Source of the DNA: Planobispora rosea
GTDB lineage: Bacteria > Actinomycetota > Actinomycetes > Streptosporangiales > Streptosporangiaceae
NCBI RefSeq assembly: GCF_014648175.1
Contig: NZ_BMQP01000021.1
Span: 62,001 to 126,000 of the forward strand
Reading direction: 5' to 3'
Length of the DNA: 64,000 bases
Part shown: in pieces, positions 48,921-57,140 of the stretch
Numbering within the stretch: the stretch's first letter is position 1
How the letters are laid out: each line of letters begins with the position of its first letter
Made by a program: the position numbers and the translations under genes
The notes under the pieces: model-generated
Seen by the model: the letters and a program-made list of their open reading frames with translations, nothing else
The model's database searches: none
Told to the model about the DNA's origin: nothing

Positions 48921-50018
48921 CGGGATCGGCAGCCGGGCCTCCACGCGGAAGCCCCGCCCGTGGCGCCCGGCGGTCAGCGTCCCCCCGAGGGCTGCGGCCC
49001 GCTCCTTCATCCCGGGGATGCCGTTGCCCCCGCCCAGGCTCTCGGCCGGGGTCCCGTCGCCGGAGTCGGTGATCCGGATCAGCAGCTCGTCGGGGCCGTA
49101 CTCCAGCAGGATCTCGACCGCGGAGCCGGGGGCGTGCCGGGCGACGTTGGTGAGGGACTCCTGGACGATGCGGTATCCGGCCAGGTCGGCTCCGGACGGG
49201 AGCGGCCTGACCCGGCCGGTGACGCGCCGGGTGACGTCGAGGCCGCTCCGCCCGGCCAGCTCGTCCAGCCGGTCCAGCCCGCCCGCCGGGGAGCGCGGCG
49301 CGCCGTCGCGGAGCACGCCGATCAGCGAGCGCATCTCGGTCAGCACCTCCTTGGACGCCTGCTTGATCGTGGTGAGCGCGGTGCGGGCCTGCTCGGGATG
49401 GTCGTCGATCAGGTGCAGCGCGGTGGAGGCCTGCACGTGGATGAGCGAGATGTTGTGGGCGAGCACGTCGTGCAGCTCCTGGGCCATGGTCAGCCGCTCC
49501 TCGCTGGCCTGCCGCCGTGACTCCTCCTCGGTCACCCGCGCGTGCTCGGCCGCCCGTTCCCTCCTGGCCCGGACGAACTCGCCCACGGCCAGGGCGATCC
49601 CCATGACGGCCGCGATGGCGATGGTGTGCCACAGTCCGGGGCTGGGGACGGGCGCCAGCCAGTTGGTGTAGACGACGAGGAACACGTAGGCCACGGCCGA
49701 GGCGGTCCAGGCGACGCGCCGGTGGCCGAGGACGACGGTGAAGTAGAGCGCGATGATCGGGCTGAAGAAGATCGGGCCGTAGGAGTGGCCCCGGATGATG
49801 AAGGCGAAGGTCGAGGCGAGCGTGACGACCAGGGTGAGCACCGGGCGGGTGCGCCGCATGGCCAGGGCGAGCGGCCCGACCAGGAGCAGGGCGACGCCGA
49901 GCGGGTCCACCGGGAGGCGGTCCGGCTGGTTCTCCTCCGCCCCGTAGTGGGAGACGACCTGGGCGGCTCCCACGATGAGCGGGAGCATCCGGTCGGTCAG
50001 GCGGGGGCGGGTGCGCAC
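48906..50018 (-). CDS. Two-component sensor histidine kinase (NarX-like, HisKA_3)
   Basis: 370 residues. About four to five membrane helices (about 10-150), then a HisKA_3 dimerisation domain with phospho-accepting His in MAQELHDVLAHNISLIHVQAS and a HATPase domain (YRIVQESLTNVARHAPGS as N box, DSGDGTP as G1 box, GNGIPGMKERAAALGG as G2 box). No large sensor loop, so it may sense through the membrane or a partner. GTG at 50018 is chosen (AGGG upstream); an ATG at about 49988 is possible. Partner is the response regulator 79 bases downstream. Confidence 0.92.
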   Translation of the reverse strand: MRTRPRLTDRMLPLIVGAAQVVSHYGAEENQPDRLPVDPLGVALLLVGPLALAMRRTRPVLTLVVTLASTFAFIIRGHSYGPIFFSPIIALYFTVVLGHRRVAWTASAVAYVFLVVYTNWLAPVPSPGLWHTIAIAAVMGIALAVGEFVRARRERAAEHARVTEEESRRQASEERLTMAQELHDVLAHNISLIHVQASTALHLIDDHPEQARTALTTIKQASKEVLTEMRSLIGVLRDGAPRSPAGGLDRLDELAGRSGLDVTRRVTGRVRPLPSGADLAGYRIVQESLTNVARHAPGSAVEILLEYGPDELLIRITDSGDGTPAESLGGGNGIPGMKERAAALGGTLTAGRHGRGFRVEARLPIPEETP

Positions 50019-50085
50019 GCCAAGCACCCTACGCCCGCCCGCGGGCCCGGGCGTCCGCCCTGCGAGGCAGGGTGCGCTACATCCC

Positions 50086-50139
50086 CGGGCGTATCGGGGT
50101 GCCCAGGGGTATAGGGGTGGCCACGGGTATAGGGCTGAC
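50086..50139 (+). repeat. Three tandem 18-bp repeats upstream of gamma-glutamyltransferase
   Basis: Units at 50086, 50104 and 50122 follow the pattern CnnGGnGTATnGGGnTGnC; the last two carry GGGTATAGGG. They end 38 bases before the start codon, so they may be a promoter array or operator; TATAGG could act as -10. Confidence 0.6.
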
Positions 50140-50177
50140 AAACCTGACAACCTGGGTAAAGCTGTCCGCAGGAGGTC

Positions 50178-52028
50178 ATGATGATCGCTCATCGCTTCGC
50201 GGTACCGCTCGCCGGTGTCCTGGCCGGGAGCTCCGTCCTGCTCGCATCGCCCGCGACGGCGGTGACACCACCCGTCACATCGCCCGCCGTACCTCTGGCC
50301 GGTCCGCCCCCGCCCGCGACGCCGGCCGGGGGCGGGCAGCGGGAGAAGGTCCCCGTCGCCGAGGGGTACGGCGGCGCGGTCTCCACCGTCGACCTGGACG
50401 CGAGCGAGGCGGCGCTGAAGGTGCTGCGGCGCGGGGGCAACGCGGTGGACGCGGCGGTCGCGGCGGCGGCCACGCTCGGCGTCACCGAGCCCTACTCCGC
50501 GGGACTGGCCGGGGGCGGGTTCATCGTCTACTACGACGCCCGGCGGGAGCGGGTCCACACGATCGACGGCCGTGAGACGGCGCCCAGGGCGATGACCGCG
50601 ACCTCCCTGGAGGGCATCCCGTTCGAGGAGGCCGTCACCAGCGGGCTCTCCGCCGGGGTCCCGGGCAGCGTGGCGCAGTGGGAGCTGGCGCTGCGCCGCT
50701 TCGGCACGATCTCGCTCAAGCAGGCGCTGCAGCCCGCGATCCAGGTGGCGCGCGAGGGGTTCACGGTCGACCAGACCTTCCACGACCAGACCGCCGCCAA
50801 CGCCGCCCGGTTCGCGGACTTCACCTCGACCGCGAAGCTGTTCCTGCCCGGCGGCGCGCCGCCCCCGGTCGGCTCCACCTTCCGCAACCCCGAACTGGCC
50901 GAGACCTACCGCCTGCTCGGCCGGTACGGCGGGCGCTGGCTGTACCGCGGCGGCCTCGGCACCGAGATCGTGGCCACGGTCAAGAACCCGCCGGTCACCC
51001 CGGGCTCCACCCGCAACGTCCGGCCCGGCCTGATGGAGATGCGGGACCTGGCGGCCTACCGCGCCCTGGAACGCCCGCCCACGAAGATCACCTACAGGGG
51101 CATGGACGTGTACGGCATGGCGCCGCCGTCCTCGGGCGGCTCGACGGTCGGCGAGGCGCTCAACATCCTGGAGGCCCTGCCCGACGTCGGCGTGCACGAA
51201 TACCTGGAGGCGTCCCGGCTGGCCTTCGCCGACCGGGGCAAGTACGTCGGGGACGTCCCCGGCGTGCCGCTGCGTGAGCTGCTGTCCGACGGGTTCGCCA
51301 AGGAGCGCGCCTGCCTGATCGGCGAGCGGGCGATGCCGCACCCGGCTCCGCCCGGCAACCCCGACGGCGCCTACGAGCCGTGCCCGGCCGCTTCCGGGCC
51401 TTCGGCCTCCCCGGACTCCCCGGCATCCCCGGAGACGGGTGCGGAGACGCCGCCCGAAGGGCCGGAGACCACCCATTTGGTCGTGACGGACCGCTGGGGC
51501 AACGTGGTCGCCTACAACATCACCATCGAGTCCACCGGCGGCAACGGCATCGTCGTCCCCGGACGGGGCTTCCTGCTCAACAACGAGCTGACCGACTTCA
51601 CCTTCGGCCCGGCCCCGGGCGACCCGAACCTGCCCGGCCCGGGCAAGCGCCCCCGCTCGTCCATGGCCCCGACGATCGTCCTCGACGACGGCAGGCCCCT
51701 GCTCGCCCTCGGCTCGCCCGGCGGTTCGACGATCATCACGACCGTGCTGCAGATCCTCGTGAACCGCTGGGAGCTGGGCATGTCCCTGCCCGAGGCGCTC
51801 GCCGCCCCCCGGGCCACCCAGCGCAACACCGCCCAGACCCAGGCCGAGCAGGGCTTCCTCGACCGCTACGGCGCCGAGCTGACCGCCAGGGGGCACAGCT
51901 TCACCCTCAACCCGGAGATCGGCGCGGCCACCGCCGTGGAGTTCCTCGGCCGCGGCAGGCTCCAGGCCGTCGCCGAGCCGTCCCGCCGCGGAGGCGGCAG
52001 CGCCCTGGTCGTCGTCCCCGCCCGGTGA
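50178..52028 (+). CDS. ggt: Gamma-glutamyltransferase (secreted)
   Basis: 616-residue N-terminal nucleophile hydrolase that breaks glutathione and other gamma-glutamyl compounds outside the cell; autocleaved into large and small subunits. Signal peptide about 1-29. Large-subunit motifs: EAALKVLRRGGNAVDAAVAAAATLGVTEPYSAGLAGGGFIVYYDA and TIDGRETAP. The nucleophile Thr follows a Pro/Ala/Glu insert (about 395-432) in GPETTHLVVTDRWGNVVAYNITIE; GSPGGSTIITTVLQI is the small-subunit substrate site. Mature active site looks complete. The insert before the cleavage site is longer than usual. Start ATG with AGGAGG; a strong terminator follows. Confidence 0.95.
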   Translation: MMIAHRFAVPLAGVLAGSSVLLASPATAVTPPVTSPAVPLAGPPPPATPAGGGQREKVPVAEGYGGAVSTVDLDASEAALKVLRRGGNAVDAAVAAAATLGVTEPYSAGLAGGGFIVYYDARRERVHTIDGRETAPRAMTATSLEGIPFEEAVTSGLSAGVPGSVAQWELALRRFGTISLKQALQPAIQVAREGFTVDQTFHDQTAANAARFADFTSTAKLFLPGGAPPPVGSTFRNPELAETYRLLGRYGGRWLYRGGLGTEIVATVKNPPVTPGSTRNVRPGLMEMRDLAAYRALERPPTKITYRGMDVYGMAPPSSGGSTVGEALNILEALPDVGVHEYLEASRLAFADRGKYVGDVPGVPLRELLSDGFAKERACLIGERAMPHPAPPGNPDGAYEPCPAASGPSASPDSPASPETGAETPPEGPETTHLVVTDRWGNVVAYNITIESTGGNGIVVPGRGFLLNNELTDFTFGPAPGDPNLPGPGKRPRSSMAPTIVLDDGRPLLALGSPGGSTIITTVLQILVNRWELGMSLPEALAAPRATQRNTAQTQAEQGFLDRYGAELTARGHSFTLNPEIGAATAVEFLGRGRLQAVAEPSRRGGGSALVVVPAR

Positions 52029-52029
52029 C

Positions 52030-52068
52030 CGCCTCTCCGGGGCGGTACGGCGCCGCCCCGGAGAGGCG
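52030..52068 (+). terminator. Strong terminator after gamma-glutamyltransferase
   Basis: Perfect 16-base stem (CGCCTCTCCGGGGCGG paired with 52053-52068), 7-base loop, followed by ACCCCTTCTTC. Begins one base after the TGA region. Confidence 0.85.
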
Positions 52069-52080
52069 ACCCCTTCTTCG

Positions 52081-52117
52081 GAGGTGGTTCCCGGACCTCC
52101 AGAGGTGGTTCCCGGAC
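52081..52117 (+). repeat. 16-bp direct repeat, 21-bp period
   Basis: GAGGTGGTTCCCGGAC occurs at 52081-52096 and again at 52102-52117, in the spacer before the MarR gene. A further direct repeat, AGGATTCCGGG, occurs at 52240 and 52265, just before the MarR ribosome site. Confidence 0.65.
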
Positions 52118-52288
52118 GCACCGGCCCGGCGATCATCCGGCTCCCGGGCCCTCCTCCGCCGGCGCCGGTACGGTGGGAGGCGGAGCGGCGTTTTCGGCGC
52201 CGCCGTACGGCGGGTGCCCGTCCGCGGGGCGCGACGCCTAGGATTCCGGGAGTCCGCACCGCTGAGGATTCCGGGGGAAGGTGAACCG

Positions 52289-52903
52289 GTGGACGTGGGT
52301 CAGCCCGTGGAGGTGCCGGGGCCGCCACGCGACGAGCAGCTGCTCACGGGGCTGGCGAGGCTGGGACAGGCGGTGCGGATGAGCGCCTGGCGCAACGCGG
52401 GGCCCTATGGACTGACACCCCTCCAAGCCGACATCCTGACGTTCCTCGCCGGGGACGATCGCCCCCGGCGGCAGGGGGAGGTCGTCGCGGCTCTGGCCTC
52501 GACCGCGCCGACGGTCAGCGACGCCATGCGGGCCCTCACCGGCAAAGGGCTGGTGGGAAAGGCCAGGGACGCGGCCGACGCCCGGGCCTTCGTGCTCACT
52601 CTCACCGACGCGGGGCGGGAGGAGGCGGCTCGGCTGAGCGTCGTTCCGGAACCGCTGCGGGCGGCCGTGGCCGCGCTGGATCCCGGCGATCTCGCGGCGA
52701 TGCTGCGCGGGGCGGCCACGATGATGCGAGAGCTGCAGGAACGCCGGGCGATCCCGATCTCCCGGATGTGTGTGACCTGCCGTTTCTACCGTCCCGACGC
52801 GCATCCGGAGGATCCGGAACGGCCGCATCACTGCATGTTCGCGGACGCGCCCTTCGGCGACGGAGAACTCCGTCTCGACTGCCCGGACCACGAGCCCGCC
52901 TGA
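52289..52903 (+). CDS. MarR family regulator with Cys-rich C-terminal tail
   Basis: 204 residues. Winged-helix core: GLTPLQADILTFLAGDD, RRQGEVVAALASTAPTVSDAMRALTGKGLVGKARDAADARAFVLTLTDAGREEAARL. The last 45 residues contain MCVTCRFYRP ... HHCMFADAPFGDGELRLDCPDHEPA, with four Cys and two His in a Cx2C-type arrangement that could bind zinc or an Fe-S centre or act as a redox switch. GTG at 52289 chosen: GGAAGG is 7 bases upstream. An AhpD-like (CxxC) gene follows, preceded by two palindromic operators that this regulator probably recognises. Confidence 0.85.
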   Translation: MDVGQPVEVPGPPRDEQLLTGLARLGQAVRMSAWRNAGPYGLTPLQADILTFLAGDDRPRRQGEVVAALASTAPTVSDAMRALTGKGLVGKARDAADARAFVLTLTDAGREEAARLSVVPEPLRAAVAALDPGDLAAMLRGAATMMRELQERRAIPISRMCVTCRFYRPDAHPEDPERPHHCMFADAPFGDGELRLDCPDHEPA

Positions 52904-52947
52904 CCGCGAGCCCGCCTGACCGCGAGCCCGGCTGCCCATGAGCCCGG
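52892..52947 (+). repeat. 16-bp tandem repeat spanning the MarR stop codon
   Basis: GAGCCCGCCTGACCGC at 52892-52907 (contains the TGA) repeats exactly at 52908-52923, then diverged at 52924-52939 with a partial fourth copy. Confidence 0.8.
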
Positions 52948-53051
52948 CCGATCCCGCGGTTCATCCGTCCGCCTGAACGGCTCACCCGGTGGAGGGGGCC
53001 GTTCGTGTTTTCGGTCCTCGGTCCTCGAAGACCCAATCCGGAGTTGAATAT

Positions 53052-53083
53052 TTGGCACTGCCAACTATACTTGGCAGTGCCAA
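53052..53083 (+). promoter_or_regulatory. Doubled palindromic operator flanking a -10
   Basis: TTGGCA-C-TGCCAA (53052-53064) and TTGGCA-G-TGCCAA (53071-53083) are two palindromes of one type, themselves mirror images, separated by CTATAC. The central TATACT is an excellent -10. Centre-to-centre spacing is 19 bases, about two helical turns, so two repressor dimers could bind the same face. It lies 27 bases before the AhpD-like ATG and 149 bases after the MarR gene. Confidence 0.8.
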
Positions 53084-53109
53084 GTGTTGATCCCCTGTGA
53101 GGAGTTCCC

Positions 53110-53664
53110 ATGCCTCGTCTGTCCGTCGTCGATCCGGCCACCGCAAGCCCGGAGGCCCGCGTCCTGCTCGGCAAGGTCGAGCGCGCGCTCGGTGCCACCC
53201 CCAACATGATGCGCGCCATGGCCGCCTCCCCGGCGGTTCTGGACGCCTATCTGGCCTTCAGCGGAGCCCTGGGCAAGGGACGGCTCTCCGCCGCGGTCCG
53301 CGAGCAGCTCGCGCTGGTCGCGGCTGTGGAGAACAGCTGCGAGTACTGCCTGGCGGCGCACACCGTCCTCGGTGAGCGGGCGGGCGTCAGCGGCGCCGAC
53401 CTGGAGGCCGGGCTCGACGCCGACGCCGCCGATCCGGCCGTGGCCGCCGCGCTCCGCTTCGCCCGCGCGGTGATCCGCAACCGCGGATTCGTCTCCGACG
53501 CCGACCTCGCGGACGTCCGTGCCGCGGGTTACGGCGACGGCGAGATCGGTGAGATCATCGGCGCGGTCGCGCTCAATGTCTTCACCAACTACTTCAACTC
53601 CGTCGGCCAGACCGAGCTGGACTTCCCGCCGGTGGAACTGCCCGCCAAGCCCGCCGACGCCTGA
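53110..53664 (+). CDS. AhpD-like / carboxymuconolactone decarboxylase-family peroxidase-related protein
   Basis: 184 residues. The AhpD redox motif ENSCEYCLAAHTVLGE (CxxC followed by His) gives a probable thiol-disulphide or peroxidase function, with conserved helices before (VREQLALVAAV) and after (FARAVIRNRGF, YGDGEIGEIIGAVALNVFTNYFNS). Start ATG with GAGGAG. Control by the doubled palindrome just upstream and the MarR protein is likely; the shared use of cysteines suggests an oxidative or electrophile response. Confidence 0.9.
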   Translation: MPRLSVVDPATASPEARVLLGKVERALGATPNMMRAMAASPAVLDAYLAFSGALGKGRLSAAVREQLALVAAVENSCEYCLAAHTVLGERAGVSGADLEAGLDADAADPAVAAALRFARAVIRNRGFVSDADLADVRAAGYGDGEIGEIIGAVALNVFTNYFNSVGQTELDFPPVELPAKPADA

Positions 53665-53795
53665 CCCGTCCACACCGCGTGACCGTCCGGGTCGCGTGAC
53701 CGGGTTCGCATGTGCGCGCCGTACGGCCTCCGTCCCGGGGGGGGCCGTACGGCGCACGCATGCCCGGCGAGTGATCCCGGCGGGCGGCGCTCAAC

Positions 53796-53837
53796 GGATG
53801 AGGCCCAGTGAATGAGGCCCAGTGGATGAGGCTCAGT
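53796..53837 (-). repeat. 14-bp tandem repeat spanning the monooxygenase stop codon
   Basis: Three contiguous units related to GGATGAGGCCCAGT (53796, 53810, 53824) and a partial fourth at 53838 inside the coding region. On the minus strand each carries the final CTCATCCACTGA-like sequence; the copy at 53824 holds the real TGA. Confidence 0.8.
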
Positions 53838-55290
53838 GGATGAGCTCGTACGCCTCGGCCTTCGGTCTCCGCATCCGGGCCCAGTACTCGAAGGTGAACC
53901 CGGGCCAGGTCGTGCGGTTGACGCCGTGCTCGTCGAGGTACCAGCTCCTGCAGCCGCCCTCGTTCCAGATCAGGGCGTGCAGGCGTTCCTGGAGGCGGTC
54001 GTTGTACGCCCGCTGGGCCCCGGGCCGCACGTCGAGGGCCCTGGCGCCGGTCTTCGAGAGCAGCCGCAGGCACTCGATCACGTATCCGACCTGGGACTCG
54101 ATCATGAAGACGACCGAGTTGTGGCCCAGGCCCGTGTTCGGGCCGAGCAGGAAGAACAGGTTGGGGAAACCGGCGGTGGAGACGCCGTAGTAGGCCTCGA
54201 TGCCGTTCTGCCAGGCGTCCTGGATCTTCAGGCCGTTCCGGCCGATGATCCGCTGCTCGTTCAGCGCGTCCACGACCTTGAATCCGGTCCCGTAGACGAT
54301 GACGTCGACCTCGGTCTCCCTGCCGGCGGAGTCGACGATCGAGTTCTCCCGGATCTCGGTCACCTTGTCGGTGACCAGTTCGACGTTGTCCCGGGTGAGC
54401 GCGGGATAGTAGTCGTTGGACAGCAGGATGCGCTTGCAGCCGATCGTGTAGTCCGGGGTCAGCTTGGCGCGCAGCTCCGGATCGGGGACCTGCCGCTCCA
54501 GGTGGCGCCGGGCCACCACCTCCTGCACCTTCATCAGGCGCGGGTCGATCGTGAAGCCGAGGGCGCGCGTCTCCAGCACCCAGTAGATCGAGTTGCGCAG
54601 CGCGCGGGCGGCGCCCGGCAGGCGCAGGAGCCGCTTGGCCGCGGGCGGGAAGGCGAAGTCGGGCTTGGGCTGGATCCACGGGGGCGTGCGCTGGAAGACC
54701 GTGAGCCGGCCGGCCCGCTTGGCGACCTGCGGGACGAACTGGATGGCAGAGGCGCCGGTGCCGATCACCGCGACCCGCTTGCCCGTCAGGTCCACGGAGT
54801 GGTCCCACTCGGCGGAGTGGAAGGCCGGGCCCCGGAAGCGCTCGCGGCCCGGGATCTCCGGGAACGACGGTATGTGCAGCGCCCCGATGCCGGAGACGAC
54901 CGCGTTGGTGGTGAACGTCTCGCCGTCGGCGGTGCCGACCTGCCAGCGGTTGGCCGCGTCGTCGTACTCCAGCCCGACGACCTCCTTGCCGAACCGGAAG
55001 TGGGAGGCCAGGCCGTACTTCGCCACGCAGGCGCGCATGTAGTCCCAGATCTCGGTCTGCGGGGAGAACATCCGTGACCAGCCGGGGTTGAGCTCGAAGG
55101 AGAAGGAGTACATGTGCGAGGGGACGTCGCAGGCGCAGCCGGGATAGGTGTTGTCCCGCCAGGTGCCGCCGAGGTCCGCGGCCTTCTCCAGAATCACGAA
55201 GTCGTGGTATCCGGCCGCTTTCAGCTTGATGGCCATGCCGATCCCGGCGAAGCCGGAGCCGATGATGGTTATCCCGGGGCGAGTTCTCAT
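53833..55290 (-). CDS. Baeyer-Villiger-type FAD/NADPH monooxygenase
   Basis: 485 residues. FAD-binding IIGSGFAGIGMAIKLK; the type I Baeyer-Villiger fingerprint FxGxxxHxxxW is exactly met by FRGPAFHSAEW; the NADPH-binding motif is VAVIGTGASAIQFVPQVA. It would insert an oxygen next to a ketone carbonyl (or oxidise a heteroatom), consistent with a steroid or alicyclic-ketone degrader. Substrate not determinable; some relatives (EthA/MymA type) act on long-chain ketones. ATG at 55290 lies 11 bases from a perfect operator. Single gene. Confidence 0.92.
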   Translation of the reverse strand: MRTRPGITIIGSGFAGIGMAIKLKAAGYHDFVILEKAADLGGTWRDNTYPGCACDVPSHMYSFSFELNPGWSRMFSPQTEIWDYMRACVAKYGLASHFRFGKEVVGLEYDDAANRWQVGTADGETFTTNAVVSGIGALHIPSFPEIPGRERFRGPAFHSAEWDHSVDLTGKRVAVIGTGASAIQFVPQVAKRAGRLTVFQRTPPWIQPKPDFAFPPAAKRLLRLPGAARALRNSIYWVLETRALGFTIDPRLMKVQEVVARRHLERQVPDPELRAKLTPDYTIGCKRILLSNDYYPALTRDNVELVTDKVTEIRENSIVDSAGRETEVDVIVYGTGFKVVDALNEQRIIGRNGLKIQDAWQNGIEAYYGVSTAGFPNLFFLLGPNTGLGHNSVVFMIESQVGYVIECLRLLSKTGARALDVRPGAQRAYNDRLQERLHALIWNEGGCRSWYLDEHGVNRTTWPGFTFEYWARMRRPKAEAYELIH

Positions 55291-55301
55291 GCGCTCTCCT
55301 T

Positions 55302-55320
55302 ATTGGACGCAGAGTCCAAT
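55302..55320 (-). promoter_or_regulatory. Operator upstream of the monooxygenase
   Basis: ATTGGAC-GCAGA-GTCCAAT: perfect 7-base inverted repeat with a 5-base centre, ending 11 bases before the start codon. TetR-type operators of this shape are usual before Baeyer-Villiger genes; no TetR gene is adjacent, so the regulator is elsewhere. Confidence 0.7.
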
Positions 55321-55616
55321 GTAATCGGCGCACCTGAGCGCCGTCCATACCCGCCGGGCGGTGAGACGCCTCACACCGACTGGTCGGTACGGCGTGGGCC
55401 CGGGACCGCGGGGAAGGGCCGTGAAGGGAACGCGAAAAGCGCCGAGGGCGGGGCCTCCGGCGCTGATGGTCGCGAGCCGCCGACGTCGCGGAGCCCGCAG
55501 AAGTCACAGGACTCGCGGAGTTCGCGGAGCTCGGGACCGGGAGAGACGGGAAGGTCCTGGGAAAGGGGGCGTCCCCAGGATCGTCCGGATTCTCGGTTCC
55601 GCGGAACTTCTGGTGC
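55321..55616. other. Intergenic region without recognisable gene
   Basis: 296 bases between the monooxygenase promoter and the small membrane protein. Only a bulged hairpin (AGCGCCGAGG...CCTCCGGCGCT, 55438-55464) is seen, a possible terminator. Open frames here lack ribosome sites and codon bias. Confidence 0.5.
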
Positions 55617-55787
55617 TTACCTGAGGATCAGATAGGCGGCCACTGCGATCACGACGATCACGGCGAGCGCGATCGCGATGGGCACGAGCGGCGACCGCTT
55701 CTCCACGGTCGCCTCCGGCTCGTTCCGCTGCGCGAACGCGCGGAACTGCTGCGTGTTCCCTGCCGGGTCAATCTGGGGATCAGACAT
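55617..55787 (-). CDS. Small single-pass membrane protein (56 aa)
   Basis: MSDPQIDPAGNTQQ start, acidic-basic stretch ending KRSPLVP, then one helix (about 35-54, IAIALAVIVVIAVAAYLI) and LR. Good codon bias for this genome and a clean TAA. It is a tail-anchored or N-in single-pass protein; no family recognised. It is divergent from SURF1 with 214 bases between. The ribosome site is weak, so confidence is moderate. Confidence 0.6.
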   Translation of the reverse strand: MSDPQIDPAGNTQQFRAFAQRNEPEATVEKRSPLVPIAIALAVIVVIAVAAYLILR

Positions 55788-56001
55788 GGCTCGACTTTAG
55801 CGACACCGGATGACTTTTCGACACAGGTTCCCGATACGCGGACGGCGAGTCATACCGAATGGGGCTGGGGCATGGCGGACAGGATCGGCGAATGCCGGAC
55901 GGGACCGGCGAATGGCGAACAGGGCCGGAGACCTGACGGAGCTGGGAACGCCGGACGGGGCTGGGGACGGAACCGCGCACCTGGGCGGATAGCGTGGTGT
56001 C

Positions 56002-56781
56002 ATGCTCCGGATCCTGTTCTCCCCCCGTGTGGTGGTGCTGCACCTTCTCGCGATCGGGGCGCTGGCGGTGTGCGGGCTGCTCGGCCGCTGGCAGCTCGGC
56101 GTCTTCGAGGACTCCGGAAAGCCCCAGGCGGCGCTCGACCCCGCCCCGGTGGCGGTGAGCACCCTCACCGGCGTCGGCGAGCACCTGCCGGGAGACGCGA
56201 TCCGCCGTCAGGTGACGGCCGAGGGGACCTTCGACGCCGACGGGCAGCTCCTGGTGGCCGGGCGGGACGAGGGCCTGTGGATCCTGACCCCGCTCGACCT
56301 GGGCGACGGCACGACGATCCCGGTCGTGCGCGGCTCGGTGCCCGCGGCCGGCCATCCGGCGACGGCCGTACCGGAGGGAAGGGTCACCGTCACCGGGCGG
56401 CTCCTGGCCTCCGAGTCGAGCGACAGCGTGCGCCGGTCCCGGCAGCTCCCGCCGGGCCAGGTGGCGGCCGTCTCGTCGCCCGAGCTGATCAACGTGTGGC
56501 GGGGGGTGAGGCTACGCGACGGCTTCGTGGTGGCCGCGTCCCAGTCCCCGGCCCCGGCCGTCGCCGCCACGCCGGTTCCCGTGGGACCGCCCACCGCCGC
56601 GGGGGCGCTCACCTGGCGCAACCTCGCCTACGCCGCCCAGTGGTGGATCTTCGGGCTGTTCGCGGTCTTCATGTGGTGGCATTTCGTCCGCGACGCCGTC
56701 CGGAGCGGCAGGGCCGGACCCGGACCGGAGGCCGAATCCTCGCCCGCGACGGGCGGGGAGTCCCGGCCGGCCGCCGTCTGA
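56002..56781 (+). CDS. SURF1 family protein
   Basis: 259 residues; assembly factor for cytochrome c oxidase (haem a delivery). Two membrane helices: about 9-29, followed by LLGRWQLGVFED, the GRWQ motif of SURF1; and about 208-230 in WRNLAYAAQWWIFGLFAVFMWWHF. Between them PLDLGDGTTIPVVRG replaces the typical PVVVNRGWVP. ATG has no ribosome site (context GGATAGCGTGGTGTC), so the message may be leaderless with GATAGC near -10. The following DUF3817 gene starts 47 bases on. Confidence 0.88.
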   Translation: MLRILFSPRVVVLHLLAIGALAVCGLLGRWQLGVFEDSGKPQAALDPAPVAVSTLTGVGEHLPGDAIRRQVTAEGTFDADGQLLVAGRDEGLWILTPLDLGDGTTIPVVRGSVPAAGHPATAVPEGRVTVTGRLLASESSDSVRRSRQLPPGQVAAVSSPELINVWRGVRLRDGFVVAASQSPAPAVAATPVPVGPPTAAGALTWRNLAYAAQWWIFGLFAVFMWWHFVRDAVRSGRAGPGPEAESSPATGGESRPAAV

Positions 56782-56828
56782 TCCCGCATATCGTTGAGTG
56801 TCCGAACCCCAGACCGAGGTAGATCACA

Positions 56829-57140
56829 GTGGAATCCGCCCTCAAGCCCTTCCGGGTCCTCGCCTACATCGTCGGCGTGATGCTGATAGTCCTGGTGACG
56901 TGCATGGTCCTCAGGTACGGCTTCGACATCGAGGGCCCATCGAAGATCGTCTCCCCGATCCACGGGTTCCTCTACATGCTCTATCTCGTCGCCACCATGA
57001 ACCTGGGCATGAAGGCCCGCTGGTCGTGGCAGTACATCCTCGGCGTGATGCTCGCGGGCACCGTGCCGCTGCTGTCGTTCGTGTTCGAGCGCAAGGTCAC
57101 CCGGCGCGTGGAGGGTGAGATCGCCGCCGCGACGGCCTGA
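56829..57140 (+). CDS. DUF3817 membrane protein
   Basis: 103 residues with three helices; typical DUF3817 blocks FRVLAYIVGVMLIVLV, PIHGFLYMLYLVATMNLG and WQYILGVMLAGTVPLLSFVFERKV. Function unknown; often beside SURF1 or GuaA genes in actinomycetes. GTG start at 56829 with GGTAGATCACA upstream, not a strong site. The 3' end lies in a 15-17 base tandem duplication. Confidence 0.9.
   Translation: MESALKPFRVLAYIVGVMLIVLVTCMVLRYGFDIEGPSKIVSPIHGFLYMLYLVATMNLGMKARWSWQYILGVMLAGTVPLLSFVFERKVTRRVEGEIAAATA

Noticed and set aside
48823..49632. Open frame across the kinase-regulator junction with MTSGGDPMTSGG repeats
   Set aside because: Out of frame with the kinase; the repeat is the tandem duplication of the kinase 3' end, not a protein.
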